A stretch of DNA of 64,000 nt from Burkholderia puraquae (GCF_002099195.1 NZ_NBYX01000030.1:1-64000); one strand, 5' to 3'. Shown: positions 8,797 to 16,742, numbered from the stretch's first letter. The notes: generated from the letters alone by a model not told the origin. A program made the numbers and translations.

Positions 8797-9900
8797 ATGA
8801 AGCGCAAGGAAATGGCGGTCGCGCTGGCAGGCATCGCAATCGCGGCGGGCGCGCCGCACGCGCAGGCGCAGTCGAGCGTGACGCTGTACGGCGTGGTCGA
8901 TTCGGGGATCACGTACACGAACAACCAGAACGGCCATGCCGCGTGGCAGGCGACCGGCGGCAACGAGCAGGGCACGCGGTTCGGGCTGCTCGGCAAGGAG
9001 GATCTCGGTGGCGGCACGCGGGCCGTGTTCCGGCTCGAGAACGGCTTCAGCATCGAGAGCGGCGCCGCGAGCCAGGGCGGCAGGCTGTTCGGGCGGCGCG
9101 CGTACGTGGGGCTGGACAATGACCGCTGGGGCACGCTGACGATGGGCCGCCAGTACAACGCGGCGCAGGAAGTGCTGGAGCCGCTGCAGATCGGCGCGAC
9201 CACCGCGCTCACGCAGTACGCGCTGCATCCGTTCGACACCGACGACCTGAACAACACGTTCCGCACCAACAACTCGGTGCAGTACCAGACGCCCACGTGG
9301 TACGGCGTGCGTGCGGTCGGCCTGTACGGCTTCTCGAACTCGACGTCGTTCGCGCAAAACCGTGTGTGGAGCCTCGGCACGAGCTACGAGAACGGGCCGC
9401 TGCAACTCGGCGCGGCCTACGTGCGCGTTGATCATCCGGCACTCGACACGACCGGCGCGGCCGCGTCCGACAACTACTACACGTTCATCAAGGGCGTGAC
9501 GCGCCAGCAGATCTGGGGCGCGGGCGGTGCGTATGCATGGGGCGCCGCGACGTTCGGGCTGCTGTACACGAGCTCGCTGTTCAACCTGCAGACGGGCGGT
9601 GCGATGCGCTTCAACAACTACGAGGGCAGCGTGCGCTACCTGATGACGCCCGCGCTGCAATTCGCGCTCGGCGAAACCTACACGCAGGTGCTCGCGTCGC
9701 AGGGGCCCAAGCCGAGTTCGCACTACCTGCAGACGAGTGTCGGTGCGCAGTATTTCCTGTCGAAGCGCACCGATATCTACGTGAATGCGTTTTACCAGCG
9801 CGCGTCGTCGAACGCTGTGGCCGCGATCGAAGGGATCTCCAATCCGTCGAGCACGCGTACGCAGATCGTCGCGGTGACCGGCATCCGCCACAAGTTCTGA
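8797..9900 (+). CDS. Outer-membrane general porin (Burkholderia OpcP/OmpC type)
   Basis: A 367-residue trimeric-porin family protein. The N-terminus is a signal peptide cleaved after AQA (mature QSSVTLYGVVDSGITY). The mature part alternates short beta-strand patterns with the conserved FGLLGKEDLGGG, FRLENGF and GRRAYVGL segments. It ends GIRHKF, with the terminal Phe needed for outer-membrane insertion. The ATG at 8797 follows GGTTGGAG. It stands alone, divergent from the amidohydrolase unit, and is probably the outer-membrane entry route for that unit's substrate. Substrate specificity cannot be read from sequence. Confidence 0.9.
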   Translation: MKRKEMAVALAGIAIAAGAPHAQAQSSVTLYGVVDSGITYTNNQNGHAAWQATGGNEQGTRFGLLGKEDLGGGTRAVFRLENGFSIESGAASQGGRLFGRRAYVGLDNDRWGTLTMGRQYNAAQEVLEPLQIGATTALTQYALHPFDTDDLNNTFRTNNSVQYQTPTWYGVRAVGLYGFSNSTSFAQNRVWSLGTSYENGPLQLGAAYVRVDHPALDTTGAAASDNYYTFIKGVTRQQIWGAGGAYAWGAATFGLLYTSSLFNLQTGGAMRFNNYEGSVRYLMTPALQFALGETYTQVLASQGPKPSSHYLQTSVGAQYFLSKRTDIYVNAFYQRASSNAVAAIEGISNPSSTRTQIVAVTGIRHKF

Positions 9901-9933
9901 CGCGGCGGCAGGCCGCGGGCGCGCGCGTTCCGC

Positions 9934-10770
9934 TTACAGCCGGATCAGCGCCGCGCCCGCGACCACCAGCGCACATGCGGCGAGCCGCTGCGCGCCCGGC
10001 CGCTCGCGCATCACGAACCAGCCGATCGCGACCGCGAAGATCGAGCTGGTTTCGCGCAGCGCCGACACCGTCCCGACCGGCAAGTACCGGTACGCGAGGA
10101 TCACGATCCCGTACGCGGCGAGCGAGATCGTGCCGGCGATCGCGCCCTGCTTGAGTGCCGTGCGCGAGCCGAGCACCGCACGCGGGCCGCCGCGCACCGC
10201 GCAGACCAGCACGAACTGCGGCACGCTCCACAGCACGTACACCCACGCGATGTAGCCGAGCGCGCTGCCGGACACGCGCGAGCCGATGCCGTCGCAGATC
10301 GAATACGCGGCGATGAACACGCCCGTGAGCAGCGCAAACGGCACGCCTTCGCCGGAGAACCGGAAGCCGCGCCGCAGCGCGAGCGACATGATGCCGAACG
10401 ACACGAGCGCGATGCCCGCGAAGCCGAACGGCGTCGGCTGTTCGTGGAGGAAGGCGAGCGCCAGCACCGACACGAGCAGCGGCGAGATCCCTCGGGCGAT
10501 CGGATAGATCTGCCCGAACTCGCCGCTGCGATAGGCGCGCGCCAGCGTGAAGCAGTATGCAACCTCGAGCATGGCCGACGCGGCGATGTACGGCCACGCG
10601 GCGGGCGCCGGCGCGGGCAGCAGCACGGCACCGGCGATACCGAACGCGAAATACGGCAGTGACATCGTGCCGAGCTGCACGAGCCGGTCTTCGCTGACGT
10701 GGAGGAAGGCATTCCAGATCGCGTGCAGCAATGCGGAGCACAGCACGAAACCGATGAAAAGGTGATCCAT
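9934..10770 (-). CDS. EamA/DMT-family transporter
   Basis: A 278-residue inner-membrane protein with about ten hydrophobic helices in two EamA repeats, from LFIGFVLCSALLHAIWNAF to LAACALVVAGAALIRL. Typical features are the helix-start W-N in repeat 1 and SLREISS-like VSALRETSSIFAVAIGW in repeat 2. The ATG at 10770 was preferred over an upstream start that would add a Pro-rich 13-residue leader. Family members export or import small metabolites, and no substrate is suggested by the neighbours. Confidence 0.78.
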   Translation of the reverse strand: MDHLFIGFVLCSALLHAIWNAFLHVSEDRLVQLGTMSLPYFAFGIAGAVLLPAPAPAAWPYIAASAMLEVAYCFTLARAYRSGEFGQIYPIARGISPLLVSVLALAFLHEQPTPFGFAGIALVSFGIMSLALRRGFRFSGEGVPFALLTGVFIAAYSICDGIGSRVSGSALGYIAWVYVLWSVPQFVLVCAVRGGPRAVLGSRTALKQGAIAGTISLAAYGIVILAYRYLPVGTVSALRETSSIFAVAIGWFVMRERPGAQRLAACALVVAGAALIRL

Positions 10771-10870
10771 GGACGAAGGCGTGGACGGGAGCGGAGGGGG
10801 CGCCGTCATTATGTGGGTATCGGGCGCACTCGCACGGAATTGTCGATAATGGAGTGCTGTTATTCACCGG

Positions 10871-11944
10871 ATGCCGACGATGACCGAAGCCACCCAAGCC
10901 CAGCCTGCCGTTCCGCGCCTCACGAGCCTGTCGCACGGGGGCGGCTGCGGCTGCAAGATTGCGCCGGGCGTGCTGTCCGAGCTGCTGAAGCGCGCGACGC
11001 CGCCCGCGCTGTTCCCGGATCTGCTGGTCGGTACCGAGACGTCCGACGACGCGGCCGTCTACCGCCTCAATGACGAGCAGGCGATCGTCGCGACCACCGA
11101 TTTCTTCATGCCGATCGTCGACGATCCGTTCGACTTCGGCCGCATCGCCGCCACGAACGCGCTGTCCGACGTCTATGCGATGGGCGGCAAGCCGATTCTC
11201 GCGCTCGCGCTGGTCGGCATGCCGATCAACGTGCTGCCGCACGAGACGATCGCGGCGATCCTGCGCGGTGGTGAATCGGTGTGCGCGGAGGCCGGCATTC
11301 CGGTCGCGGGCGGCCATTCGATCGATTCGGTCGAGCCGATCTACGGGCTCGCGGCGATCGGCGTCGTGCATCCGTCGCGCGTGAAGCGCAATGCGGCCGC
11401 GCGGGCGGGCGACGTGCTCGTGCTCGGCAAGCCGCTCGGGGTCGGCGTGCTGTCGGCCGCGCTGAAAAAGAACCAGCTCGATGCCGCAGGGTACGCGCAG
11501 ATGGTCGCGACGACCACCAAGCTGAACCGGCCGGGCGCCGAACTCGCCGCGCTGCCGGGCGTACATGCGCTGACCGACGTCACGGGCTTCGGGCTGCTCG
11601 GCCATACGCTCGAACTGGCGCGCGGCGCGCACCTCACCGCGCGCGTGCACTATGCGTCGTTGCCGTGGCTTACGGGTGTCGAGGCGTTCGTTGCCGACGG
11701 CGTGTTCACCGGCGCGTCGGGCCGCAACTGGGCCGCGTACGGCACGGACGTGCAACTGGCCGCCACGTTGCCGCCGGTCGCTCAGGCGCTGCTGACCGAT
11801 CCGCAGACGTCGGGCGGCCTGCTGGTCGCATGCGCGCCCGAGGCCGTCGATGACGTGCTCGCGTGCTTCCGTGCCGACGGCTTCGACCGCGCCGGCGTGA
11901 TCGGCGAGATGGTGGACGGGCCTGCGCGGGTCGACGTCGCATGA
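10871..11944 (+). CDS. selD: Selenide, water dikinase
   Basis: It makes selenophosphate from selenide and ATP, the selenium donor for selenocysteine and 2-selenouridine. The N-terminal catalytic segment SHGGGCGCKI holds Cys26 and Cys28, so the active site uses Cys and not selenocysteine. Asp-rich ATP/metal motifs TSDDAAVY and ATTDFFMPIVDDPFDFG follow, then AIGVVHP and TDPQTSGGLLVAC. No selA, selB, selC or mnmH is in the window. ATG 10871 and ATG 10880 are both possible starts. The gene is monocistronic by spacing. Confidence 0.93.
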   Translation: MPTMTEATQAQPAVPRLTSLSHGGGCGCKIAPGVLSELLKRATPPALFPDLLVGTETSDDAAVYRLNDEQAIVATTDFFMPIVDDPFDFGRIAATNALSDVYAMGGKPILALALVGMPINVLPHETIAAILRGGESVCAEAGIPVAGGHSIDSVEPIYGLAAIGVVHPSRVKRNAAARAGDVLVLGKPLGVGVLSAALKKNQLDAAGYAQMVATTTKLNRPGAELAALPGVHALTDVTGFGLLGHTLELARGAHLTARVHYASLPWLTGVEAFVADGVFTGASGRNWAAYGTDVQLAATLPPVAQALLTDPQTSGGLLVACAPEAVDDVLACFRADGFDRAGVIGEMVDGPARVDVA

Positions 11945-12016
11945 CGCCGCAGCGCCACACCGGATTATTTTGCGGTCGCTAGAATCGATGCCTTCCATCG
12001 AAGGCATCGACGACCG

Positions 12017-12598
12017 ATGAGCGACTTCCTGTTCGGGCTGATGATCGCGCTGTCGGTCGGGCCCGTTGCGCTGATGATCGCGACTTACGGGATGCGCGCC
12101 GGCACCGCAAGCGGCGTGCGTGCGGCGGTGGGTGTCGCGACGGCCGACGGCTGCTATGCGGTCGTCGCGTTCACGCTCGGCGCGATGCTCGCCAGCACGC
12201 TCGCGGCGCATCTGTCGCTGTTTCGTCTGGTCGGCGCGCTCGTGCTGCTCGCGATGGGCGCACGGATGCTGTGGCAGGCGCTGCGGGATCGTCGCCGCAC
12301 GCTCGACGGCGATGCGCGGCCGCCGAGCAGCCGCCCGTTTGCATCGATGTTCTTCGTCACGCTGGCGAACCCGCTCACGATCCTGTTGTTCTACGGCTAT
12401 GCAACGGCCGCCGCCGGTGCGCATCGGCACTGGCTGCTCGGTGCCGCGTGCGTGTTTGCCGGCAGCCTCGCGGGGCAGCTCGTGTTCGCACTCGGCGGTA
12501 GCGCGATCGGCCGGATCGTGAAGTCGCCGGGGCTGCTCGCGGCGAGCCATGTGGTTGCGGCGCTTGTCGTGCTGGGTTACGGGCTGGCGGGGCTGTAG
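12017..12598 (+). CDS. LysE/RhtB-family exporter
   Basis: A 193-residue protein with about six membrane segments. It opens with FLFGLMIALSVGPVALMIATYGMRAG, the family's G(P)-x-A helix 1 signature, and has FFVTLANPLTILLFYGYA in the middle, matching the conserved NP motif of amino-acid exporters. It probably exports an amino acid or derivative. It follows selD after 72 bp on the same strand but has no obvious functional tie to it. Confidence 0.8.
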   Translation: MSDFLFGLMIALSVGPVALMIATYGMRAGTASGVRAAVGVATADGCYAVVAFTLGAMLASTLAAHLSLFRLVGALVLLAMGARMLWQALRDRRRTLDGDARPPSSRPFASMFFVTLANPLTILLFYGYATAAAGAHRHWLLGAACVFAGSLAGQLVFALGGSAIGRIVKSPGLLAASHVVAALVVLGYGLAGL

Positions 12599-12849
12599 CG
12601 GTTCGGCGGTTGATGAGCATGCAGGTGCGATTGGCGTGTCGGTGCCGATCAACCGGATAGTATTCCTTATGGTATGCCGGCGCGTGGCGACCTTCTTCGT
12701 TACGATTCACGCACGCACGCACTTCACCCGCACCGGCGCACCGCCGTCGTTTCGTAGTCGGGTTCCGCATCGGGCACGCCCGTTCTATACTCCGTCGCGC
12801 AGTCTACGAGAGCCGTTCTCACCCAACGTCATCGAAACAAGGAACGCCG

Positions 12850-13929
12850 ATGCTGACTCGCTCCATTCTTTCCGCCGCTGCATTCTCGCTCGCAGCCTGT
12901 GCAACCGCGCCGTCGGTCGCGCAGGACAACCAGGGCAACAACGCGGGCAACAATGCATTCGCCGAGACCGGTGCACAGGGCCGCCCGGTCAAGGTCATGA
13001 TCATCACGATGTTCGGTCCGGAAGGCCAGGCATGGCTCGACCGGCTCGGCCCGTGGCGTGACATCGCCGTGCCGGGCCTGTCGCCCGACTACCCGAACGT
13101 TCATTGCAACAAGCAGGACGTGTGTGTGGTCACGACCGGCATGGGCTATGCGAACGCGTCGGCGACGATCATGGCGCTCACGTTCTCGCAGCGCTTCGAT
13201 CTGCGCCGCACGTACTTCCTGATCTCCGGCATTGCGGGCGTCGACCCGGCGCAAGGCACGGTCGGTTCGGCCGCGTGGTCGAAGTACCTCGTCGATTTCA
13301 GCCTGCAGTGGGAGCTCGATGCGCGCGAGATCCCGGCCGGCTGGAATACGGGCTTTCTCGGCATCAACACGAAGAGCCCGAACGACAAGCCGCCGCTCGA
13401 CTACCGCACCGAAGTATTCCAGCTCAACCCGCAGCTGACCGACGCCGCTGTCGCGCTGTCGCGCAATGTCGTGCTCGCCGACAGCGCGCAGGCACAGGCC
13501 GCGCGCGCGAAGTTCACGTATGCGCCGGCGAACCGGCCGCCGACGGTGATCCAGTGCGACACGTCATCGGGCAACACGTGGTTCTCGGGCACGCTGATCG
13601 GCGAGCGCGCGCGGCAGTGGACGAAGATCCTGACCGACGGCAAGGGCACCTACTGCATGACCGCGCAGGAAGACAACGCGACGTATGAAGCGCTCAAGCG
13701 TGCGGCGAGCGTGAAGCGGGTCGACCTGTCGCGCGTTGCCGTGCTGCGCACGGGGTCCGACTTCGACCGGCCGTACGCGGGGCAGACGAGCGCCGACAAC
13801 CTGCTGAACTACGCGGACCAGGGCGGCTTCGCCCCGGCGACCGAAAACCTGTACCGCGCGGGCAATCCGCTCGTGCAGGACATCGTCACGCACTGGGGCG
13901 AATGGCGCGACGGCGTGCCGCGTCGTTGA
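12850..13929 (+). CDS. Purine nucleoside permease (NUP) family protein, probable lipoprotein
   Basis: A 359-residue member of the NUP family (PF06516), related to nucleoside phosphorylase folds and to fungal purine nucleoside permease. The core is visible as KVMIITMFGPEGQAWLDRL, TTGMGYANASATIMAL and LISGIAGVDP. The N-terminus MLTRSILSAAAFSLAAC ends in a good lipobox with Cys17, so the protein is probably anchored outside the inner membrane rather than being a transporter itself. It ends GEWRDGVPRR. A diverged second copy of this last 102 bp lies 2.6 kb downstream. Confidence 0.85.
   Translation: MLTRSILSAAAFSLAACATAPSVAQDNQGNNAGNNAFAETGAQGRPVKVMIITMFGPEGQAWLDRLGPWRDIAVPGLSPDYPNVHCNKQDVCVVTTGMGYANASATIMALTFSQRFDLRRTYFLISGIAGVDPAQGTVGSAAWSKYLVDFSLQWELDAREIPAGWNTGFLGINTKSPNDKPPLDYRTEVFQLNPQLTDAAVALSRNVVLADSAQAQAARAKFTYAPANRPPTVIQCDTSSGNTWFSGTLIGERARQWTKILTDGKGTYCMTAQEDNATYEALKRAASVKRVDLSRVAVLRTGSDFDRPYAGQTSADNLLNYADQGGFAPATENLYRAGNPLVQDIVTHWGEWRDGVPRR
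13828..13929 (+). repeat. Direct repeat copy A (3' end of the NUP gene)
   Basis: The last 102 bp of the intact NUP gene. It matches 16512-16613 at 94 of 102 positions. All eight differences are third-base synonymous changes (Ala, Tyr, Asn, Arg, Asp, Gly, Pro, Arg codons). The two copies bracket the 2.6-kb foreign-looking segment. Confidence 0.9.
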
Positions 13930-14052
13930 GCTGATTTGATCCGATGGGACGGTGCAGATTGATGTGCTGTCCCGTCGATCAAGTGAGCCGGATGGCCTCC
14001 GGCAGCGCAGGATGCGACCGCGCTGCCGGCGATGAGCAAAGGTCGAGGTCTG

Positions 14053-14820
14053 CTACGGAGTGGGCCTGTCCGGTCTCTCGATCCTGATTTCGATTTTCGT
14101 ATATTCAGGCCCCAATAACTGCACGGGCCCGGTTCGACCACGTTCATCGGTCATGCCCGAATATCGGGCGGCACTCGTGCTGATCCGATAGCAGGTCCGT
14201 GCCAGCGGCCGCTTTTGATCATCCAGAAGCGTCAGCGGGTTATCGTTCGTCCGTTCGGTCCAGCGCGTGGTGGTCACGACGCGGGTGCGCGCAGGGGCAG
14301 GATCGTCGCCGCACGTCAGACGGTCGGCATCCGGAGGCGGTCCGGGCGTGGCAGGTGTTATCGCGTAGCTGGCGACTCCCTCCAGCCCCGGCGTGTTGCA
14401 AAGTTGCTGACATCCGGCCGGTGGACATTTCGGAACGAATTGCACCCAGATTTGCTTCGCGTTGTCGGCGTCGAGCTCGCCGTCCTTGCGAGCGAAGATG
14501 CGTTCTTGTACGTAGACATCGTCCGGTGCCATACCGAGTCCGACGAGAAAGGATTTCATCTGTTCGCCACGTTGCGTGGCCAATTGAGCCGGCTTGTGCT
14601 CCCATTCGTATGCAAGCGCATCGATCGTGGCCGTCGCGCCTTCCTGTGTCCACTCTCGCGCCGTCAGATAGTGCCTGACGAGGCTGAGCCTCGCGCTGTT
14701 GCTTATCTCGGTCGAGTTCAACGGCAACTTCATGCTGTCGGTGAGCAGGACTTTGCACGCGTTTGCTTGCACCGGGCCAAGCAAAAGGGCAATCAGCAAG
14801 GAGAAGAAGGTACGCTTCAT
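14053..14820 (-). CDS. Unknown secreted protein with an OmpA-like middle
   Basis: A 255-residue protein starting MKRTFFSLLIALLLGPVQANA, a clear Sec signal peptide; the mature part begins with Cys. Residues 75-115 (LATQRGEQMKSFLVGLGMAPDDVYVQ) resemble the pattern of OmpA-type peptidoglycan-binding domains, but weakly. The tail has a Y-R-I ... GMTDERGRTGPVQLL motif of the kind seen in type VI secretion-linked small proteins. Six or more Cys suggest disulphides. Its ATGA start overlaps the stop of the ORF split by the TnpB element, so it was the downstream partner of that gene. GC content looks lower than in the flanks. Function unknown. Confidence 0.6.
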   Translation of the reverse strand: MKRTFFSLLIALLLGPVQANACKVLLTDSMKLPLNSTEISNSARLSLVRHYLTAREWTQEGATATIDALAYEWEHKPAQLATQRGEQMKSFLVGLGMAPDDVYVQERIFARKDGELDADNAKQIWVQFVPKCPPAGCQQLCNTPGLEGVASYAITPATPGPPPDADRLTCGDDPAPARTRVVTTTRWTERTNDNPLTLLDDQKRPLARTCYRISTSAARYSGMTDERGRTGPVQLLGPEYTKIEIRIERPDRPTP

Positions 14821-14879
14821 CCGAATTTGCTCCGAGAAACCCCGCCATTGATGGCGGGAAGGAAAGGCGTGCCGTTGAC
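14817..14879 (-). pseudogene. 3' piece of an ORF interrupted by the TnpB element
   Basis: Reading the minus strand across the element, the codons for LPN (ending at 15983) join directly to VNGTPFLPAINGGVSRSKFG and a TGA that overlaps the ATG of the next gene by 4 bp. This 63-bp piece is the end of the interrupted reading frame. It includes a natural dyad (14841-14858, CCCGCCAT and ATGGCGGG) that belongs to the host ORF and not to the element. Confidence 0.6.
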
Positions 14880-14912
14880 AGGCAGCTTCTTCCACGGGTT
14901 AGGATCACCGGT

Positions 14913-15965
14913 ATGATCCTTGTCTATCGCTACCGGGTGAAATCGCTCAACGGACTGCTCAACAAGCAGAGCCGCGCGGTGAACTACGTCTGGAACTTCT
15001 GCAACGACACGCAGAAGCACGCGCTCAAGTGGAGCAAGAAGTGGCCGACGGGTTTTGACCTGAACATGCTCACCACTGGCAGCAGCAAGGAACTCGGCAT
15101 CCACTCCGGCACGATCAACGCGACGTGCGAGCAATATGCGAAGTCGCGCAGTCAGCACCGACGCCCCTACCTGCGCTATCGCGGCAGGAAATCGCTGGGC
15201 TGGGTGCCGCTGAAGGGCCGTGACCTGAAGCGCGAGGGTGACGCATTCCGTTTCGCCGGCAACACGTTTCGCGTGTTCAACAGCCGCCCGCTTCCCGAAG
15301 GCAAGATCAAGGACGGAACTAACTTTGCACAGGATGCACGCGGCAACTGGTTTCTCAACATCGTGATCGAGATGCCCGATGTTCCGGCTCGCCCGATTCG
15401 CTCTGGCGTCGGCATCGATCTCGGCCTGAAAGACTTCGCCACACTTTCGACCGGCGAGAAGCTGCCTAACGATCGGTTCGGTCGACGAGCGGCGGAAAAG
15501 CTGGCGAAAGCGCAACGGGCGCGAAAGCACAAGCGGCATATCGCGAAGCTGCACGCCAAGGTGGCGAACGCCCGCGCCGACTTCCAGCACAAGCTCGCGC
15601 TCGATCTGGTGCGGCGCTTCGATTACATCGCGGTCGGCAACGTGTCGGCCGCAAAACTCGCCAGGACCAGGATGGCGAAGAGCGTCTACGACGCGTCCTG
15701 GTCGTCCTTCCGAAACAGGCTCCGCTACAAAGCGATCGCGCACGGGGCCACGTTCGAGGAAGTCGACGAAAGCGGTTCTACCCAGTCCTGTTCGGCGTGC
15801 GGGTCGCAAGACAGTACGACGCGGCCGAAAGGTATCGCGGGACTGAGAATAAGAGAGTGGGCCTGCAGTGACTGTGGTGTCGAGCATGATCGTGATATCA
15901 ACGCTGCGCTGAACATTCTCCGATGCGGACGTGCATCGCCAGGTGTGGGAATCCTCCACCTTTAG
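14913..15965 (+). CDS. tnpB: TnpB RNA-guided endonuclease homolog
   Basis: A 350-residue TnpB. In order: N-terminal REC/WED-like helix region (NYVWNFCNDTQKHAL near 24-38), RuvC-I GIDLGLKDFATLS with Asp169, a Lys/Arg-rich bridge (about 195-230), RuvC-II FDYIAVGNVSAAKL, a four-Cys zinc ribbon (CSACG at 293, CSDCG at 318) and RuvC-III HDRDINAALNIL with Asp326/328. At the position where most TnpB have the catalytic Glu (I-x-V-E-D/N-L), this protein has Gly242. A relocated Glu, such as Glu282/283/286 before the zinc ribbon, might substitute. Start 14913 is the first ATG after the left boundary. Confidence 0.85.
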   Translation: MILVYRYRVKSLNGLLNKQSRAVNYVWNFCNDTQKHALKWSKKWPTGFDLNMLTTGSSKELGIHSGTINATCEQYAKSRSQHRRPYLRYRGRKSLGWVPLKGRDLKREGDAFRFAGNTFRVFNSRPLPEGKIKDGTNFAQDARGNWFLNIVIEMPDVPARPIRSGVGIDLGLKDFATLSTGEKLPNDRFGRRAAEKLAKAQRARKHKRHIAKLHAKVANARADFQHKLALDLVRRFDYIAVGNVSAAKLARTRMAKSVYDASWSSFRNRLRYKAIAHGATFEEVDESGSTQSCSACGSQDSTTRPKGIAGLRIREWACSDCGVEHDRDINAALNILRCGRASPGVGILHL

Positions 15966-15982
15966 GCGGAGAAGGACGTCAA
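15954..15982 (+). ncRNA. Right-end hairpin, likely 3' scaffold of the omega RNA
   Basis: CTCCACC (15954-15960), TTTA loop, GGCGGAG (15965-15971) forms a 7-bp stem with one A-C mismatch, overlapping the tnpB stop codon and followed by AAGGACGTCAA. In TnpB systems the omega RNA covers the 3' end of tnpB and this right-end hairpin, and the bases just outside the element act as guide. The predicted guide would start at 15983 (ATTGGGTAGACAGCCGGTGG). The RNA 5' end cannot be placed by eye. Confidence 0.5.
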
Positions 15983-16156
15983 ATTGGGTAGACAGCCGGT
16001 GGCGCGGTCGGCATCTGATCCGGTGCGGACGAAGTTCCTGGCGTCCAGCCTTGCCATGACGTCAGCCAGGGCGTCGAGTCCGTTTATCAGCGTGCGTCGG
16101 GTTTCGATGTCGGATGTGCCGAGCCAGTCGATGACGCGTGCTTCCGTGGGCGCTGA
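15983..16156 (-). pseudogene. 5' piece of the ORF interrupted by the TnpB element (start missing)
   Basis: Minus-strand open stretch of 58 codons reading SAPTEARVIDWLGTSDIETR and on through LINGLDALADVMARLDARNFV to LPN at the element boundary. It has coding-like composition but is closed upstream by a TAA at 16157-16159 and has no good start codon, so its 5' part was lost earlier. With the 14817-14879 piece it makes at least 78 codons. The family is not recognised. Confidence 0.45.
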
Positions 16157-16511
16157 TTATTGGAAAGTGTGAACGAGAAGGATGGCGATTAGGCGTGGTT
16201 TCTACGCAGAGGCGAACCTGCGCATGCAGCGCGTCGCGACGTGAACGCGATCAGCACCGCTGTGGGCGACGGTCGACATGGTTTGCAGCAATGGAGCCTG
16301 TTCGCGAGATTCGCTTTCCAGGGAAACCTGCGTTCGTCAAGCGCTTGGCCGAGTGGCGACGCATCTGGATTGCCGGATCGTGGCTGTCGAATGTTATCGA
16401 TTGTGTCGACGCGGCACCTTTTTGCGCTGCGATGGCAGTACGCTCGCCCGTTATCGACAATGGCCGTCCTCTGTATCCGTCGAATGCGCGAGCGACTCCA
16501 GATGCACCTTC
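16157..16511. other. Gene-free relic stretch inside the foreign segment
   Basis: About 355 bp between the interrupted ORF and the second NUP tail. The open frames here are short, Cys/Arg-rich and without ribosome sites or family resemblance. Composition looks less GC-rich than in the flanks. I see no feature; it is probably decayed DNA. Confidence 0.4.
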
Positions 16512-16613
16512 TTCGCCCCGGCAACCGAAAACCTGTATCGCGCGGGCAACCCGCTCGTGCAGGACATCGTCACGCACTGGGGCGAATGGCGTGATGGTGT
16601 GCCACGTCGCTGA
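16512..16613 (+). pseudogene. Second, diverged 3' end of a NUP gene (repeat copy B)
   Basis: Encodes FAPATENLYRAGNPLVQDIV and the rest of the NUP C-terminus through GVPRR and a TGA, with protein sequence identical to the intact gene's tail. The 8 of 102 base differences are all synonymous, so this tail came from a functional homolog. Upstream of 16512 the similarity stops abruptly. It marks the right edge of the inserted or rearranged segment. Confidence 0.85.
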
Positions 16614-16652
16614 TCATCGCAGGACGGTATCGGTGACGCGTCGACGCGCGCT

Positions 16653-16742
16653 TTAATGCGATTGCTGCCCGGAACGAAACGGCGTCCACACCGGCGTGGT
16701 GTCGTCCCAGTGATCGAGCGGCGAAGGAAGTTGGTCGTTCAT
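16653..16742 (-). CDS. Candidate 29-residue small protein
   Basis: The minus strand has AGGAG 6 nt before an ATG (a second ATG lies one codon further upstream at 16745). A short frame follows, starting MNDQLPSPLDHWDDTTPVW and ending SH at a TAA. It is rich in Asp, Pro and Trp and has no membrane segment. The strong ribosome site and lack of any other gene here support it, but it is too short to judge alone. Confidence 0.35.
   Translation of the reverse strand: MNDQLPSPLDHWDDTTPVWTPFRSGQQSH

Larger units (their letters stand above)
14880..15982 (+). mobile_element. IS200/IS605-type TnpB-only element (IS1341-like), about 1.1 kb
   Basis: Left boundary is set just after TTGAC (14875-14879), a typical 5' target/TAM for this superfamily. 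The right boundary is TCAA (15979-15982) after a subterminal hairpin. Removing 14880-15982 restores an open frame on the minus strand without gain or loss of bases, as expected because these elements make no target duplication. Only tnpB is present; there is no Y1 transposase tnpA, so movement would need one in trans. Confidence 0.7.

Noticed and set aside
10940..10955. Selenocysteine in SelD
   Set aside because: The catalytic positions in GGCGCK are encoded by TGC codons (Cys26 and Cys28), not TGA.
9611..12652. 1013-codon minus-strand open frame under the porin, DMT, selD and LysE genes
   Set aside because: A product of high GC skewing stop codons out of one frame; low-complexity Arg/Gln/His composition and overlap with four well-supported genes.
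14841..14858. CCCGCCAT/ATGGCGGG hairpin as left end of the TnpB element
   Set aside because: It lies left of the TTGAC site and codes for in-frame residues of the interrupted ORF, so it belongs to the host sequence.
16189..16613. Plus and minus open frames of about 110 codons spanning the relic stretch as real genes
   Set aside because: No ribosome sites; the plus frame only becomes recognisable where it enters the NUP tail, and the minus frame is Cys/Arg-rich without family resemblance.
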